Below, one piece after another: positions 1-13,348 of a stretch of 64,000 nucleotides of DNA. The first letter of the stretch is position 1, and each line of letters starts with the position of its first letter. Position numbers and translations under genes: made by a program. The notes under the pieces were generated by a model that did not search any database, was not told the origin of the DNA, and saw nothing but the letters and a program-made list of their open reading frames with translations. This DNA comes from Ectocarpus siliculosus (taxonomy: Eukaryota; Sar; Phaeophyceae; Ectocarpales; Ectocarpaceae). The stretch covers positions 5,846,537-5,910,536 of the forward strand of contig FN649727.1 in NCBI GenBank assembly GCA_000310025.1, read 5' to 3'.

Positions 1-31
1 GCTCCCCGCTCAACCCCTCACCACCTCTCAG

Positions 32-3000
32 ATGCGTCAACATGTCAGCAAGCGGTTGGGCGCTTCGGTCGACAACGAGTCAATCGCCGCAACGCCACCC
101 AGAGAAGGCGGGCCTAGTGGTGGGATAAAACGCCACGCCTCGAAAAAAGGAAAGACCGCCGCCTTAGCGGTGACAGCGGCGTTCACGATGAGCAACCCCG
201 GGGAAGGGATACTAGACGACGGCGACAGTCTCGACGTGATATCCCAACTCTCGGGAATCGAGCTGCTGCACGCTTGCGAGCGGCTGGAGAACCACAACGT
301 GACCCTCCGCCAGCGCCTGGCCAAGCTGGAGCTGCAGACGATGCAAAAGGAGCACGGTGGCGACGAGGATGAGCTGAACAAGACCGACTCTCGCCTACCC
401 CGGGTATGCCCAAGGTTGATATCCTGCATTTATCCTACCGACGAACGATCGCCACAACGAGGTGCTTTGCATCAGCAAACACCGCAGAGGAAAGGTCCAA
501 TGCGTTCTCCCACACCGGGAAACTGATCAAGTGCCTCTTTTTGCATCGCCACGCTAGTTCGATGTCCAGCGAGTATAGCCTGTGCCACAATAAATTTGAC
601 TTCCTGTTTTCCGTACTCCGCATTTGCCCGGTGTGAATATTTTACGGTCATGTCGGCGACAAGGTACTCGAGACCAAGAAGGAACTCGAGGGAAAGCTAG
701 AAGGCTTGCAGATGGCCAATGAGGAGCGGTCCAAGGAGCTTGAGCGGATCCGGGGGGGGGGCGATGTACCAACAACGAAGTCAGCAGGACCCACCACAGC
801 GATGAGCTCGATCCCCACAACGACAGAAACACCTGGACCCGTCAAGAGACCGGACGCTAACGGCAACGGTTCAGATGACTTCATGGCCACCATTGAGGCC
901 GAGGCAAGCACCAAGCCACGACCCTCGCCGTTTCGAGCTGCTTCCCGCTCTTCAACACTGCAACCCCCCCCCCTTTTCTTGCTCTCCTTGGCCGTCCCCT
1001 GCCGTCTCCCACCCACCACTCCTCGACTCGTCCCCTACCCCCTCACTCGTCCCACCCCTCTCCGCCCGCCCCTTACTACGTCACCCCCCTCCCTTTGTCC
1101 CTCTCTGTCGACCGAAAACTTTGTCCTCCGGGTTTGCGTTCAATTCGTCAACCTTGATTCAGACAACGACTTTGACACAAAAAGTCAAGACTCTGAGGCG
1201 CACACTGGTGTTCAACCTAGCCTGTAAAGTCATGAGGAGAAGGTTCAAGGACGCCGGGCTGGGTCCTGGCAACGATCCCAACCCGCCAAAGGGGCCCATT
1301 GTTGTGGACGACTCTCAGCTCGAAGGCGCAGGTATTTGAGTACGTACAGTGAACTGATTGCCGTCGCCTGCTGCCGCGGCCGCTACCTTACCATTGGCTA
1401 GTTCTGAAGGTACTTTCGATTCGAGTTCTCGCTCTGTGTGCTCTGCCCCTGCCTCTGTTTCCCTCTATCTATATCCCTCTCTGGCTATTTGGCTCTCTCT
1501 CCCGTCGTGTGTCTCCGAGCCCCTCCCGAACGACCATTTTCCAGCACTCTCCCTCGCGATTTCGTCCAAAAGCAAGGAAAAGTCTCAGCAACTTCGTAAA
1601 GTTGACGTTCGTCTCTGCCTTGCTTCCCCACACCACCCGTGCGCCCCCGCCCATCCAACACGACAAAAAACGAACCTTTGAATGTCGACCGTGGCCTCCG
1701 AACCACACCACACCGTGCCGCACGATTCCCGATCGCTGCGGCGGGGGGAGAGTAGGTGACCGCGGCCTGCCTCCAGATATGCAAGTCCACGCTGCGCGCC
1801 TGGAGCAGAAGAACGCGGTGCAGCGCGAGATCGAGCAAACCGAACGGCGAGAACAAGAGCTTCAGCATGCCATAGAGAATACGACGAGCACGAACAGAGA
1901 AACCCTCACCGATGGCGATAGCACGGGGAAGAGGCTAGCAGGCGAGGTGGCCAGCGGCGGCGAAGATGTCATGGAAGGCGGCTTAGGACGGGGTGGTAGT
2001 GATGCAAACAGGGGTGGAGTAGGAGAAGAGAATGGGCGCCGTCATACTGGGAAAAGGCCGTCTACACGGGAGGACGAGGGAGTGGGGGACGGGGGTGAGG
2101 GGCAACCAAAATTAAAGAAGTCAAAGGTGCCTTCACGGATGCCAACGGAGGCAGCGTCGGTGGGTACTACCGCTGCAAACATGAACGCCAGGTGAAGGCA
2201 GACTGCGTGTTGACTAATGTACGCCTTTTTGTTGTTTCGCATTTTCTGTCCAGAGCAGCCGTCATCGCAAGAAGCATGCACTCGACACCGAATAACACAA
2301 TCAGCATTGCTGACGTGCTCTGTGGTGATACACTGCCCCCCCTTTGTTTTTCCATGCATCAGTGCGAGGATTAGAACTCTGCAGAGTATGCAGGCTACCG
2401 CGCAGAAGAGGCTGGACATTCTTCAATCGCTGGCCGCAAAAAATGAGGAAGCCGCGAAAGAGAACAGTTTAGATGCTGTCGACAGCGAAGCCGTTGAAGC
2501 GGTGAGCTCTTCGAGAGAAGAATCAATAGACGGATGTTGTTTCGCTTTTGTCGTTATGTTCACGTGTACGCAACCACATAACGGTTCTTTAGCTTTTCCT
2601 ACATCCATCACCCTGTGGGTTTTTCTCGCGTCTCTAGCGTCACCTTTGGAGTGAGACCACGTTGGTGGAGTACATAGCCACTCAGTCATCAAATGTTGTT
2701 CGCAAGGGTTGTAGCGGTCGGCCATTGGCGCTTGTTTGTCCTCTTTAGCTACACAGACCTGCTTTGTCTCACGGTTAACAGCTCTCGGATATGTTGTAGA
2801 AGATGGACTCGACATTGCCATGCGTACATGTATATGTTGCCATCCCAATAATTCTGGATGTTGGTGTTGGCGCCTATTGGCACGTTTGGATACACTAACC
2901 GGGGTCGCACAAGAGGTCACACAGGATATCTATCGGACAAATTATTTTAATCTCAACTCCCTCCGGCAGTACTTGCCTTGATTCTTTCACGAGAGATGTT

Positions 3001-6000
3001 CGGCCGGCCCTTTCCCTCGTCGACCGTGACGTCGAGCAAACTCGCCGTACACAAGAAATACGTGTTTGGCTTACGCGATAATCCTTAATAGGTTAGGTGT
3101 ATTTGCACTTCGATACCAAAACCAAGCTCACTTTCACTAATAGTATGTATACCTCGTTGAACGTGCCACGCACAAGTCTCGTGCTGTATATATACGTTTG
3201 CTTAAAGCATACGTCGGGTGTGGTTCAACCGGGGATCAAGATCCATCACCCAGTTGGTTTGTTGTAGTCTGATTCGACGGAGCAAATCGAACTCGCGCTA
3301 CTGTAGGTTCTGCGGAATGAGAGCATCGCGAGGGAGAAAGCCCTGGCTGTCCTCGACCTCCTGTGCTCCCGCGAGATGGCAAAGGCGCGGGCTCGGTGGC
3401 TGAAGCAAGCTCTGGAAAGGAGCATGAAGGTGCAAACTAGTAGAAGTGCTGGTGCTGCTGCTCTTTCGAAGCTTTTGGATACGCATATATTTTACTCGTC
3501 TGGTGCTTGCTCCACTCTGCGATCTTTTACGAAACGCCTCTGTTGTGAACCCACGCGATGCTGTAGGAGATCTCGGCAATCAAGCTTAGAAGAGTAGGGG
3601 CTCAGAGTGGTGTTGTTTCTCTCAGCGTGATACCAGACTTAGAACCCCCCCCGCATGATGGCTAAATTACCAAGGCAGGCCAGGCTGAATAAGCCCCCCC
3701 CTTCCCGCGGGACAAACAGATCGTCGCTTTCCCGCCTCCTATGGTGTAAATACGTGTCGAGGTGGAGTTTCATTTTGACGCAGACGTAACACCAAAGCTC
3801 GTTGATGAGACCACCTCTCTACGCTGCGGACACGCCTCATGCTCTAACCGTTAAACACGGGAAGCTTAGGGCGAGAAAGCCAAATACTTGCGCAATCGAT
3901 GACAGCAATGGAAGTGCCTCACTTTTTGTTGTGGATGAAGGGTGTGTTGTTCAAGCGACTCCTACAGATGACAAGAATGACGTCCATGGGCATCTCCGAT
4001 TTCGAGCTCGCGTCTCCCTACGTTCAGTACCGCTCTCTTGGCATCGAGAGTTTCAGAAATAATAAAACTCGTGTTCACGCCGAAAGCAGCCAACAAATGT
4101 CTTGTATATTGGTCTCTCAACGATGCCGGTCATGTCAGAAGCGCGTGACGCCGACGCATACCAGTATAAACATATTTTCAACGAAGCATTAGGTTTTTCC
4201 GGCAGCACGCCATCGACGGTGTCAGCAACAAGGTTGTTCGACACCCAGCTAGCTCCTTTCCGCCCCTGTCCTCAGCCATCTGCACCCGAGTTGCCAGTAC
4301 GACCTGTTGCGGCTACCGCTGGTGCTGTCGTGGAGCACGGCGGTATCAGTACCGGAAGCAGGGACGCGTCTGACACCAACCGAGGGGGTGGTATCGTCAC
4401 TGACTCTCCTGCCTCCGCAGCTACCACGAGCGCTGACACTCGCAGCAGCGAGGAGGATGGACAGGCTACTGAGAACATTGCGTTAAAGGGGGGAGAAGTG
4501 ACCGTCGCCGCCGCCGGGGCCGTCAAACACGAAGCGATAGTATCACCGGGGATTCTCCAGGGAAAGCAAGGAGAAGAATTGCTAACATCTGCGATACCGT
4601 CAGGCAATCGTGATGCGCCCGCGGCGGCGGCGGCGGAGGCGGTGTTTGAGGGAAGCACAGTCGTACCAGCGGTGATAGAAACAACAACGACTGTGGCGGC
4701 GACCGTAGAGGAAGACGCTCAAGGTCGAGAGAGAGAAGCGTGCGACAAGCTCGTGAAAATGAGGGCTGAGAAGCAGGCCATTATCAAGGGTCAGTCAGAG
4801 CAAGGAAGGGGCTGATTGTTCTTGTTCCGTAGATACTTCTTTGACTGATATCATCCAGCGCTACACTGCTCCTGCTGCTACCGCTGCTCATATAGCCTAC
4901 CTCCTCCTATTACGACGGGTGTCACTTCTACAAGTGTGGGGAAGGAACCGACAATATTGTTTTCGAATGCACGCATACAATTCGCACGCATATAATTCGC
5001 ACGTTAGTTTTCCTCGTCGCGCCCTTCACATATTTCTCTCCGTCTGCCCCCCCCACCCCCCACGACGATGGTTGCTACCGTCCGTGGTTTGGCGCCTGGC
5101 TGATGGGGGAAACGAACCCAAAAGACTTGCGCGGAAAAGTGAAAGCAGCAGGCGGCGGGAAGCCTCGATCGATGTCGAAGGATCTCAAAGAACACGAAAT
5201 GAAAGTAGCCGCGAAGGTATGTGATCGTGCTTCCGGGTCCGAAAAAAATGCTTGAGAGAAACCCTGAGGATAAGTCTAGAACTTTCTCGATGAAAACTTG
5301 CGATGACTCTTATCGGTCGAAACGCAGCAGAGTGCGCGTGAGTGAACAATGAAATAAAATACTTAGTAGCACATCAATGTGTTGGGTTTGCTTGACGGCG
5401 AGATTCTATCGTGTTGTGTGTGTAGTTAGGTTCGTGAGTTGTTTCCACCAGTCGGCACACGTTCGGGCCCCGAGCCCGCACAAGTTGCGTCTGACAATAT
5501 CCATGTTGTAACTCGCCTTGTACTGCTGGCGACTGACTGAGCGGGGCTTTGGCCAGCGTGGTTGCTGCATGCTGCCGTCGTTACTTACGTTCGCCGCTCC
5601 TCGCGTGGGAAGTGGATCTTATCGCGTGGTGCTTTCCACCACCACCCTGCGGAATTCTGCCGGAAGCAAGGAAACCTATGAGCAACAAAAAGTGTTACAA
5701 CGGGACATTTCCGTACAAAAATCTAACATGCAAGTATCTGGTGGATCGTATCACTCTCGACGCATGCTTCACAGAAAGCTAAGGAGGCCAGAGAAAAAGG
5801 GAAGGAACGAGCCACCGTCGAAGGAGCGGAGGTTTTCAAGTCCCTTCCTCCGAAAGTAGGTTGTGAGGGTAGGTCGGGTTGCATGGTTGTGGTGGTCTCG
5901 GTATATCATGCTTCTCTTGTTCTACGTTGTCGTTTGTTGTCCCTCGTAGAGCCTATTCTACTATCTCGTAGTGCTCACTGGACAGACCAGCCCTTACTGC

Positions 6001-9000
6001 ATACGTTCGAGAGGGTTCCACCCGTGCTCAATACAACGATTGTAATGTCACCAAGACTCTCCAACATCGTTTTACTCCAAAACCCACCTTGGTCCAGAAG
6101 GCACCTTATCACATGTGGTATGTCTTACCCCCCGCCCCTCCTCAACTAACTCTCTTCAAACTCCAAGGCAGTGTTGTCTCTCGCCACAACAAGAGCAAAT
6201 AAATCTGAACGGTGCGGGCTAGGAACGTCCGGTCGGTCCGGGTACATGTGTGCAGAGTGCAGAGAGAACGCTAGCTTTCCAGCTCCTTGAAGAGCCATGA
6301 GTGTTGTCCAATCATTTTAGGTTGGGGGCAGTACGCAAGTCACTGACTCCAAGAACCCGCACTGGTTGTAGGCGTAAGCACCGGCAGGCAAGAGAAAGCC
6401 AGCAAGCAGGCAACCCAGCGGTTTATTGATTTCCGCAAACGAAACGAAAACAGCATAAATGATGGTGCACTTTCAAGATAGGCTGCCCACAAAATCTTGT
6501 TTTTTTTTCGCGCAACTGCTTAACTTTTTGGTTTTGCTTCTTGTTCACTTACTGTGCACCAGTGCACTGTTTAGGGCTGATCAGAGCCACCGAAAGTGCC
6601 CCGTCTTCTTGTTTACAAGGGCAGAGAAACCACATACAGACTAGATACTGGCACTCATTTTCTATCCCACATGTCGTGGCAACAAGCCCGTGTTCCTCTT
6701 CTCCCCCCCCACATAATACCTAGGTAATAGAACAAACACAACCGCTCCGAGCTGCGCACATCTTCCATGGACGTCCCACTCTTTGGTGCCTCTCCTGCAC
6801 TCCTCTCCAATCGAAGCACCAACGCCTGTTGACATCTTGTGCGCCCGCTCCCGCCCGACCAATGTCGTGTTACCCCCCCCTATGTCGAACAAAAGACCAA
6901 ACGAGAAATATCCAATCTCAGAAAACTGGAAGCGTCATTGGCCGCTCGGTACGAGCTGTGTCTCGAGCGCATCAAGAAACTCCTTCTCAGCAGAGGATTT
7001 TCACCCGCAGTAGCCGAGGGGATGCATCATTCCACCGAGCATTTCGAGCCTTCAAAACCACGCAAGGTGTCATTGAGTTGGATGCGGCTGGATCGGGACT
7101 GCGTTAGGTTTGACTGCGGGAGGGTTGGGTTGATTTCCGGTGGGGGGGGGCTAGGAGTGGGGGCATGGTGGAAAGGAAAAGGTGGGTTGATGATTGCGTG
7201 AGGGAAGCAGGCATCGATATTGATGTGTTCTCAACCACATCCTGCGTCCCGTGTCCCCGACGATTGTTTGGGGGAACACTGAGAGAAAAACGAGCGGGAC
7301 GGGGCAAAACAGGTGTACTTACCACCCATCGCTAACACAACGTTAACCACACCTACACCAACAACAACAACGGCGTTGACACCTGTTGCAGTGGACTGCA
7401 ATGGAGCGTAGGAAGGAGGCCTTCCTCCACTCTCTTACGCCACAACTCGAGAAATGGCGGGCACGCATAATCGCCACCACCGCCGTTCTAGAAGAGGAAC
7501 AGGCTCGACGGGACAGTGAGGCGGCCGCCAATATCGATGAGGTGACCTTTGTTTACATGTGGAGGGTATTTTGTTCCGTTTAGCTGTTTTTTTGCGATGG
7601 TGTGGTACTGGGTCCGTATTCCTCCTGCGTTACAGTGACGTGGGCGTCGCTCCCTGGTTTGCTTCTTCAACTCTGGACACGCGTCGTTTGACAAGTTGCT
7701 TTCATTACATCCCATCGTGCGGTCGGCCCCATCGGTTCGAGCACCTCGAGCCCGAAAACATGTGGGCACGCCAACACCAGGAGAAGACCAAGCATTGTCG
7801 GGTATCAGCTTTGTTACCCCGAAGAAGAGAGAGACAGAACAACAACAATCCTCAAGGGAATTACCGCCCAAACACCTGGTATACCTCGACCCTTCTCTTA
7901 TCTCCGCCGCTGCTTTGTTGTTCGAAGGCTGCCGCCGTTGATACCGGTGTCGTTGCCGATCACCCGAGCATACATGGGAATGAAGCGAATAGGATGTCTC
8001 CTGCATTGGCGGGCAAGGGCTCGGACAAGGGTGTTGGTGATGTTGTTGGCGGTGGTTGTGATGATGGCCGTGGTGCTGGTGGCAGTGGCGGTGGCGCACG
8101 GGGCTCACACTTAGCTTATGACACCGAAGAGGTGGGCAAGGGCGAGACTGGAACCACTGAACAAGCCCGGCCGGTGAGAAAATTGGGAGGGGGGGTGGGG
8201 GAGCCGCGACATAGCGGAATTGTATGAAATAGAATGCCTGCACGAAGAACATAGCAATACGGGAATCGGCACCCTCGCCTTGAAGGTCTCTTCTATGCCC
8301 CGTTCTGCTCCCAGCCATCCCGCACGTTCCCCACTCACCCAATGATTCCGGTCAACTATTCTCGTCCGATGTTCTCGTCCGAACAACGTAGGAGGCGACC
8401 ATCTTCACAGGGAGAGCGACGGAAGCTGCTCGTAGCCGAGAAGGCAACATTGCAGCGGCTCACGGCCAGGAGAACATGTTTTTGTTGGGCTCCAAAAGGA
8501 CCACTGGCGGTGCCACCACGGGCAATCCCTCCTCCGTTGGAACCTTCACTACCCCTAGATCTCCTCCTGATGCTCTCGCGCCTTCTTCTCCTTCTCCACG
8601 CTCGTCGAACGTGACGTCCTTCACTAGGGACAATCATCAGAAATTGCAACCCTCTCGCTTGTTATTGTCATCAGCAGAAGAGAACGGCATTCAGCGACAA
8701 CATCCCCAGAGACGACAGCAAGAGGTGGTCCCGTCTTCACACCCGACCCTGGCACACGCGCCGCGAACGGTGGCATCTTCGCACACGACGCTCAAGTACT
8801 ACCCCTCTATTGCTGCTGCCATACCTAAGCACAAGCCCGAAATGAGCGTTGGCAGCATTGACGACAGCTTGGACTCGACCATAGCGCCGTCAACGGTAAC
8901 GGGGGGGGCGCGACTGCAATACTACCACTCAGAGCCTCGGCTGATTTCTCAGCAGGCGCTTTTGTCACATCGAGTTCCCCTTGTCCAGCAGATGCAGCAG

Positions 9001-11707
9001 CAACAGCAGCGGCGGCAGCAGCAGCCACAGCCACAGCCACAGCCACAGCAGCCAACATCTGGGACTACCGATGGTGCTGCTACTATTTCCGGCGAGATAA
9101 TTCCTCCTTGGCGAGGCCCACCGCGGCGGCCATCGAGTGGCACAGGCCAGTCTTCGAGGCAACGTAACGCCGCCGATCAGCAGCATCGGCAGCTGTTGGA
9201 ACAGCGGCTGCTGCGGCCTGCACGTCCTGCACCGGGAAGCGGCGGTACGGTAGCGGATGGTGGAGGCTGCCGTATTTTGCCAAGATTGAACGACGGCGTA
9301 GCACCACCCTCATCATCGACGGCGCCATTGGCCTCATCGCAAAAACAGAGAACGCAACTCCAACATTTCGAGCTGCAGCGAAAGACCCAGATGCAGCTGG
9401 AGCTGGAGCACCTTCAACGACAATATAAATGGCGAGTGCTTCTTAGAGACGCCGAACACTTGTTATCACGGCCGACAAACACCAACCGCGCCCAAGATGA
9501 CAGCAACATCGGGCTGCTCCGCTCAGAAACCCCACGGCTTCATCGTGGCCTCACCCTCGCCCAACAACAACCACATCCGCAGCATCAGCAGCAACATCAA
9601 GAAGAAGAACAACAACGACAACGAGACTCAGCAACCAACCTTGCCTGGAAATCGCTCTTCTTCCAACACCAGGAGCAGCCGCGTTCGCGATCACCATCAC
9701 CGCCGTTGTTGGCGACACAATGTGATCCTGGGTTGTGCGTGGTGGGAGAATCGATGACATCGGCGTCGTCTCCCACGAGGGGTGCGTCGCCATCACCGCC
9801 AGACGCTTTGTCGTCACCAAAGCGGATGGCGACATCGGGACGAACGACGCCTCCCCTCGCCAATAAGGGTGGCGCCGACGCAAAACCTGTTGACCGAGGA
9901 AGAATGCCGCAACCGCAAGACGAATGCGGGCCGTCGCCGGAGACAGGGGACGGCTCGGTGGTGCGACGGGAAGACAACTCTCAACAACCTCCCGGATGCC
10001 ATACCACCTCCTCATCTTTTTCGAATTCTTCGCCAAACGTGTACCCCTCGGAGAATGGGAACTCGTCATCGACTGGTGGCCCTCCAACCCAGGGGAACCC
10101 ACCTCCACCCGGGGGTTCTTCGCCGACACTTCCTTTCACTGATGAAGAGGTGAAAAAATCAAACCGACACCACGAATATTTGTCGAGGGCGTGATGCATG
10201 CAGCTACTATTTCCTGTGCACTCTTCATCAGATATGTGCCCACGTGGACAGAAATCTGGGCTCGTATCGTCTGCTTCTTCATACTGCTCGTCCGTGATAA
10301 GTGCAAAACATCTGTCGTGAGTCGCTGAACCAATATTTTGTACTGAGTGTTGTGATACTCTACGATGCACCACGTGCTCATGAGGGCAAGCGTAGGACAC
10401 ACACCTCGTCACTCCCTCCACCGGCCCGCGTTTAGCTCGTATCGATACTGTCTGTTGTTGTCGCTCACTCGTACACACCTTGTATTCTTGTATGGCAGGT
10501 CATCGCATTGGAGAAGCTGCCATCGACTTCGAACGAAGGCGCCTCCGTTTCGTTCTCGGTATCGCTAGAAGCAGCAGCTGCAGCAGCAGCAACGGCAGCA
10601 GCTGCTTTCACCCCCCAACCAAACGAAGACCGACAATCCCATTCCGAGGGCAGCGGAAGTGGTGGAGGGCGGCCCATACTCGACAAGACTTCATCCTCGA
10701 CGTCGCCCCTCCTGCCGATTCCGATACCCACGGCGATCGCCGCAGCCTCGGCTCAGACTGGAATCACGCAAAGGAACGACAACATGGTCGGAGCCGGCGC
10801 CGACCCTGCGTCCTACGAAGAAAAGCAGGGAGTGCACCGGGAGGGGCAGCAGAGCCAGAATCACCAAAGCCAGACCGAGAGCAATCACTGCCAGTCGCCC
10901 TTTGGTGGTGGTGGTGGTGGTGCTGCTGCTGCTGCTGCTGGTGGTACTGGTACTTCGGCCAATACACTGGCAACAGCAACAAAGCCGGCATCGTTCCAGT
11001 CGGTAATGCTGGCGACGGAATGGATGGAGACGGAATGGAAGCCGCTTGCTGTGCCACGGGGAATCACCAAACCACTTGTACACGTTGTCTCATACAACAG
11101 GCCGTCGTCGACGGTCACAGGGCTGCAACCGATTCACCCTCTTCCGGTATTCTCCGACGGCAACGAGACACCGCTCCGTATGGTCGGAGCCAAGATATCC
11201 CGAGATGGTGCAACGCCTGCCAATGCTGCCGCTATCATTGCCACTACGGACCGCACATCATCGTCGCCGTCTGCAGGACGTTTGCGGGGGGGGATTGTGA
11301 GTGGCCCAACGTGGGGAGGGGGCGGGTCGGGAAGAGGAGGGGCGGAACGAGGACAAGGAGGGGAAGGAGTCTCATCGCCAACACCGACGCTGTTCTCGTT
11401 CCTTAACAACCACGCCGACGGCAATGACAGCGATAACTCTTTTTTGCTCACTACTAGCGGTAGCGGCACATGCAGAATTGACGTGCACAGCGGCAACGGG
11501 AGGAGACCGAGAGGTCGGCGCGAAAGAGGCAGACGGCAGAGCGCGGTTCGTGCCGGGAAGAGTGACGCAACAACAGTGGTCAAGGAGGAGGACGCAGGTG
11601 ACGAGCGGGAGCAGTCGGACCGATATTCCCAGTCTCCCCCGCCAAGCCCTACCGCGTGGACGCCGCCCACTGGTACACGGTCACTTTTTTCGGGGGGGGA
11701 AGTTTGA
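32..11707 (+). CDS. Large coiled-coil, Q/A-rich protein of unknown function (5' end outside window)
   Basis: Phase-consistent exons by eye: 32-403, 664-903, 1163-1331, 1777-2191, 2363-2501, 3307-3429, 3567-3609, 4139-4789, 5152-5216, 5775-5855, 6896-7066, 7392-7541, 7928-8173, 8392-10149, 10499-11707 (stop TGA), about 1,943 codons. The first exon follows a CAG acceptor, so the start codon probably lies upstream. The N-terminal half is charged and helical, with Leu/Glu/Lys/Arg heptad-like stretches (for example HAARLEQKNAVQREIEQ in exon 4, YELCLERIKKLLL in exon 11, VLEEEQARRDSE in exon 12). The large 8392-10149 exon is Ser/Pro/Gln-rich and disordered, with a QQQ/QPQP run. The last exon has polyalanine and a Gly-Ala run. 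The 664-903 exon seems to end at a GC donor. Starts of the 5152 and 6896 exons are the weakest calls. No catalytic domain recognised; a cytoskeletal or scaffold role is only a guess. Convergent with the transporter gene downstream. Confidence 0.6.
8985..9053 (+). repeat. CAG/CCACAG repeat coding for Gln and Gln-Pro
   Basis: An in-frame run of CAG, CAA and CCA codons inside the 8392-10149 exon of the coiled-coil protein gene. It encodes QQMQQQQQRRQQQ followed by about four QP pairs. It is probably length-variable between strains; this is inference from its repeat nature. Confidence 0.85.
10903..10948 (+). repeat. (GGT)n(GCT)n(GGT)n trinucleotide repeat, poly-Gly/poly-Ala
   Basis: Consecutive GGT and GCT codons inside the last exon of the coiled-coil protein gene. 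They give a Gly run, an Ala run and Gly again. The reading frame stays open through it, which supports the chosen frame. Confidence 0.85.
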
Positions 11708-13348
11708 GGATAGTGTTCGACAGTTTTCGTACGCATATGGAGACGTAGATTGATCGTCCTATTTCTGGGCGAACAGGGCCATAAGTGTCACGGCTGTTCT
11801 TCAGGCGTGCCGTGCTTCGTGCGACGTAGCACCTGAAGATACAAACTGTGTTCTTAACTGAGAACGAGGGAGTTATATGGGTATTCAATGTTGGAGGATA
11901 GTTTAGAATTGTTAGTTTGGTCATATTGGCACGGAGAAAACAGAGGCGATTGTATTCGGGCGATGTGAGTTGAAGAAATCTTGAGTGCCAGAGGACCCAC
12001 GGTATATAGTGAAAGGATGTCTTAAGCTTCACGAACAACGGAGTGAGTCATTGGAGGGAGATAAACCCGTTCGACGTACTGTGAGAGAACTGCCCACACC
12101 GTTGACATCCAGTGTAACACGTACCAGTTGTTCAACGACCACATTATACTCCTTCCTAGATTTTGACTGTTCAGACTCGATGTCGAGTCCTTGTACCACC
12201 TTCTCGCATTATTGCGCGTGATTTTATTTTTCAAATTCCCCTCTATGTTGGCGCTTGTTCCGCCGATCGTGGGAATTTGAAAACAGGAAACCATCCGAAA
12301 AAAGTGGAAAGGCCGGGTCCCCGCTCCTCATTATTTTTCCAAACGAAACGCAAAACATTATTTCAATGGATACAGAACGCAGAGACAACGTCGCCAAAGT
12401 TGTTTGATGGGCCAAAGCGACCCCCGACACAGCAGGTATTCCGGCAGACCAGCCTCCATGTTCCTGTTGTTTTCGAACAAACACCAATACTGGAAAACGG
12501 ACGCACCATGCTGCAGAAGGACGGAAGATCTCCCCCAAGGGTGCTCACTACGATTGAAAAAGCGGTGTCGTTCCACTGCGTAAACGGAGTGTTCCCCTTA
12601 AAGATTCTGTTCGATTTCTAAGTGTTACTTCCACCATTCTTTCGTCTTTGTTTTCGTAGCGCCGTGGGGTGGGGGATCGTGCACCATCTCGAAGTGATTC
12701 TGGGCAGAATGGCAAGCGAGAAGCCCAGATTTGGTGATAGCCTCTGTCTCTTCCGCTTCTGCATCGGCTAAGATTTTTTTGTCCTCTTAAACTCCACGTT
12801 TTGATCAATGCATCATGTATCCCCGTAGCCGTTGAGCACGGTAACAAAACCCATACCTGCTCCAACTCCCTAGAGACATCGCCTGATGCCCAACAATACT
12901 GACACAAGGACTCCGTTCTTCCCTACAACTCTGTTGCCTACCAAGTTTCGTATCAAATGCGGTTCGCCCGACGATATGTTCATTACTATTCCTAAGTATT
13001 AAATCGGTATCTACATGCGTCCAAGCCACCAAAGAATCATAAGCGAACTATTACAATAGCGCTTTTGACATGATATCAGGCGAGCCGAAGAAATCTCTCT
13101 AGCTCACTCATCTACAACACCCGCCACAACCATACAAATGGCGGACGCCTGTGAGTAGTGGGGGCGCCATTCACCTCAACCGAACCTCGACAATCCTCAA
13201 GGGTAGGGAGGGGGATGTGCTGCTAAACAACACCAAGCACGGTGAGTTGCGCGGGAAAAAAAGAGAAAAAACGCTGCACAAGAAGACCCCAAGCAAGACG
13301 CCCACGGCTCAATCCTCCCTACTATGTATAGAGAAGAGCATAATAGAA
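11708..13348. other. Convergent intergenic region, no gene seen
   Basis: About 1.6 kb between the stop codon of the plus-strand coiled-coil gene and the stop codon of the minus-strand transporter. It is visibly more AT-rich than the flanking exons. The open frames here (for example about 150 codons on plus at 12163-12621) lack an ATG at the frame start, a good splice context and low-complexity or domain features, so I do not call a gene. It must hold both 3' UTRs; no clear AATAAA signal could be assigned. Confidence 0.55.

Noticed and set aside
12163-12621. About 150-codon plus-strand open frame in the convergent intergenic region
   Set aside because: No ATG at its start, AT-rich and without protein-like features.
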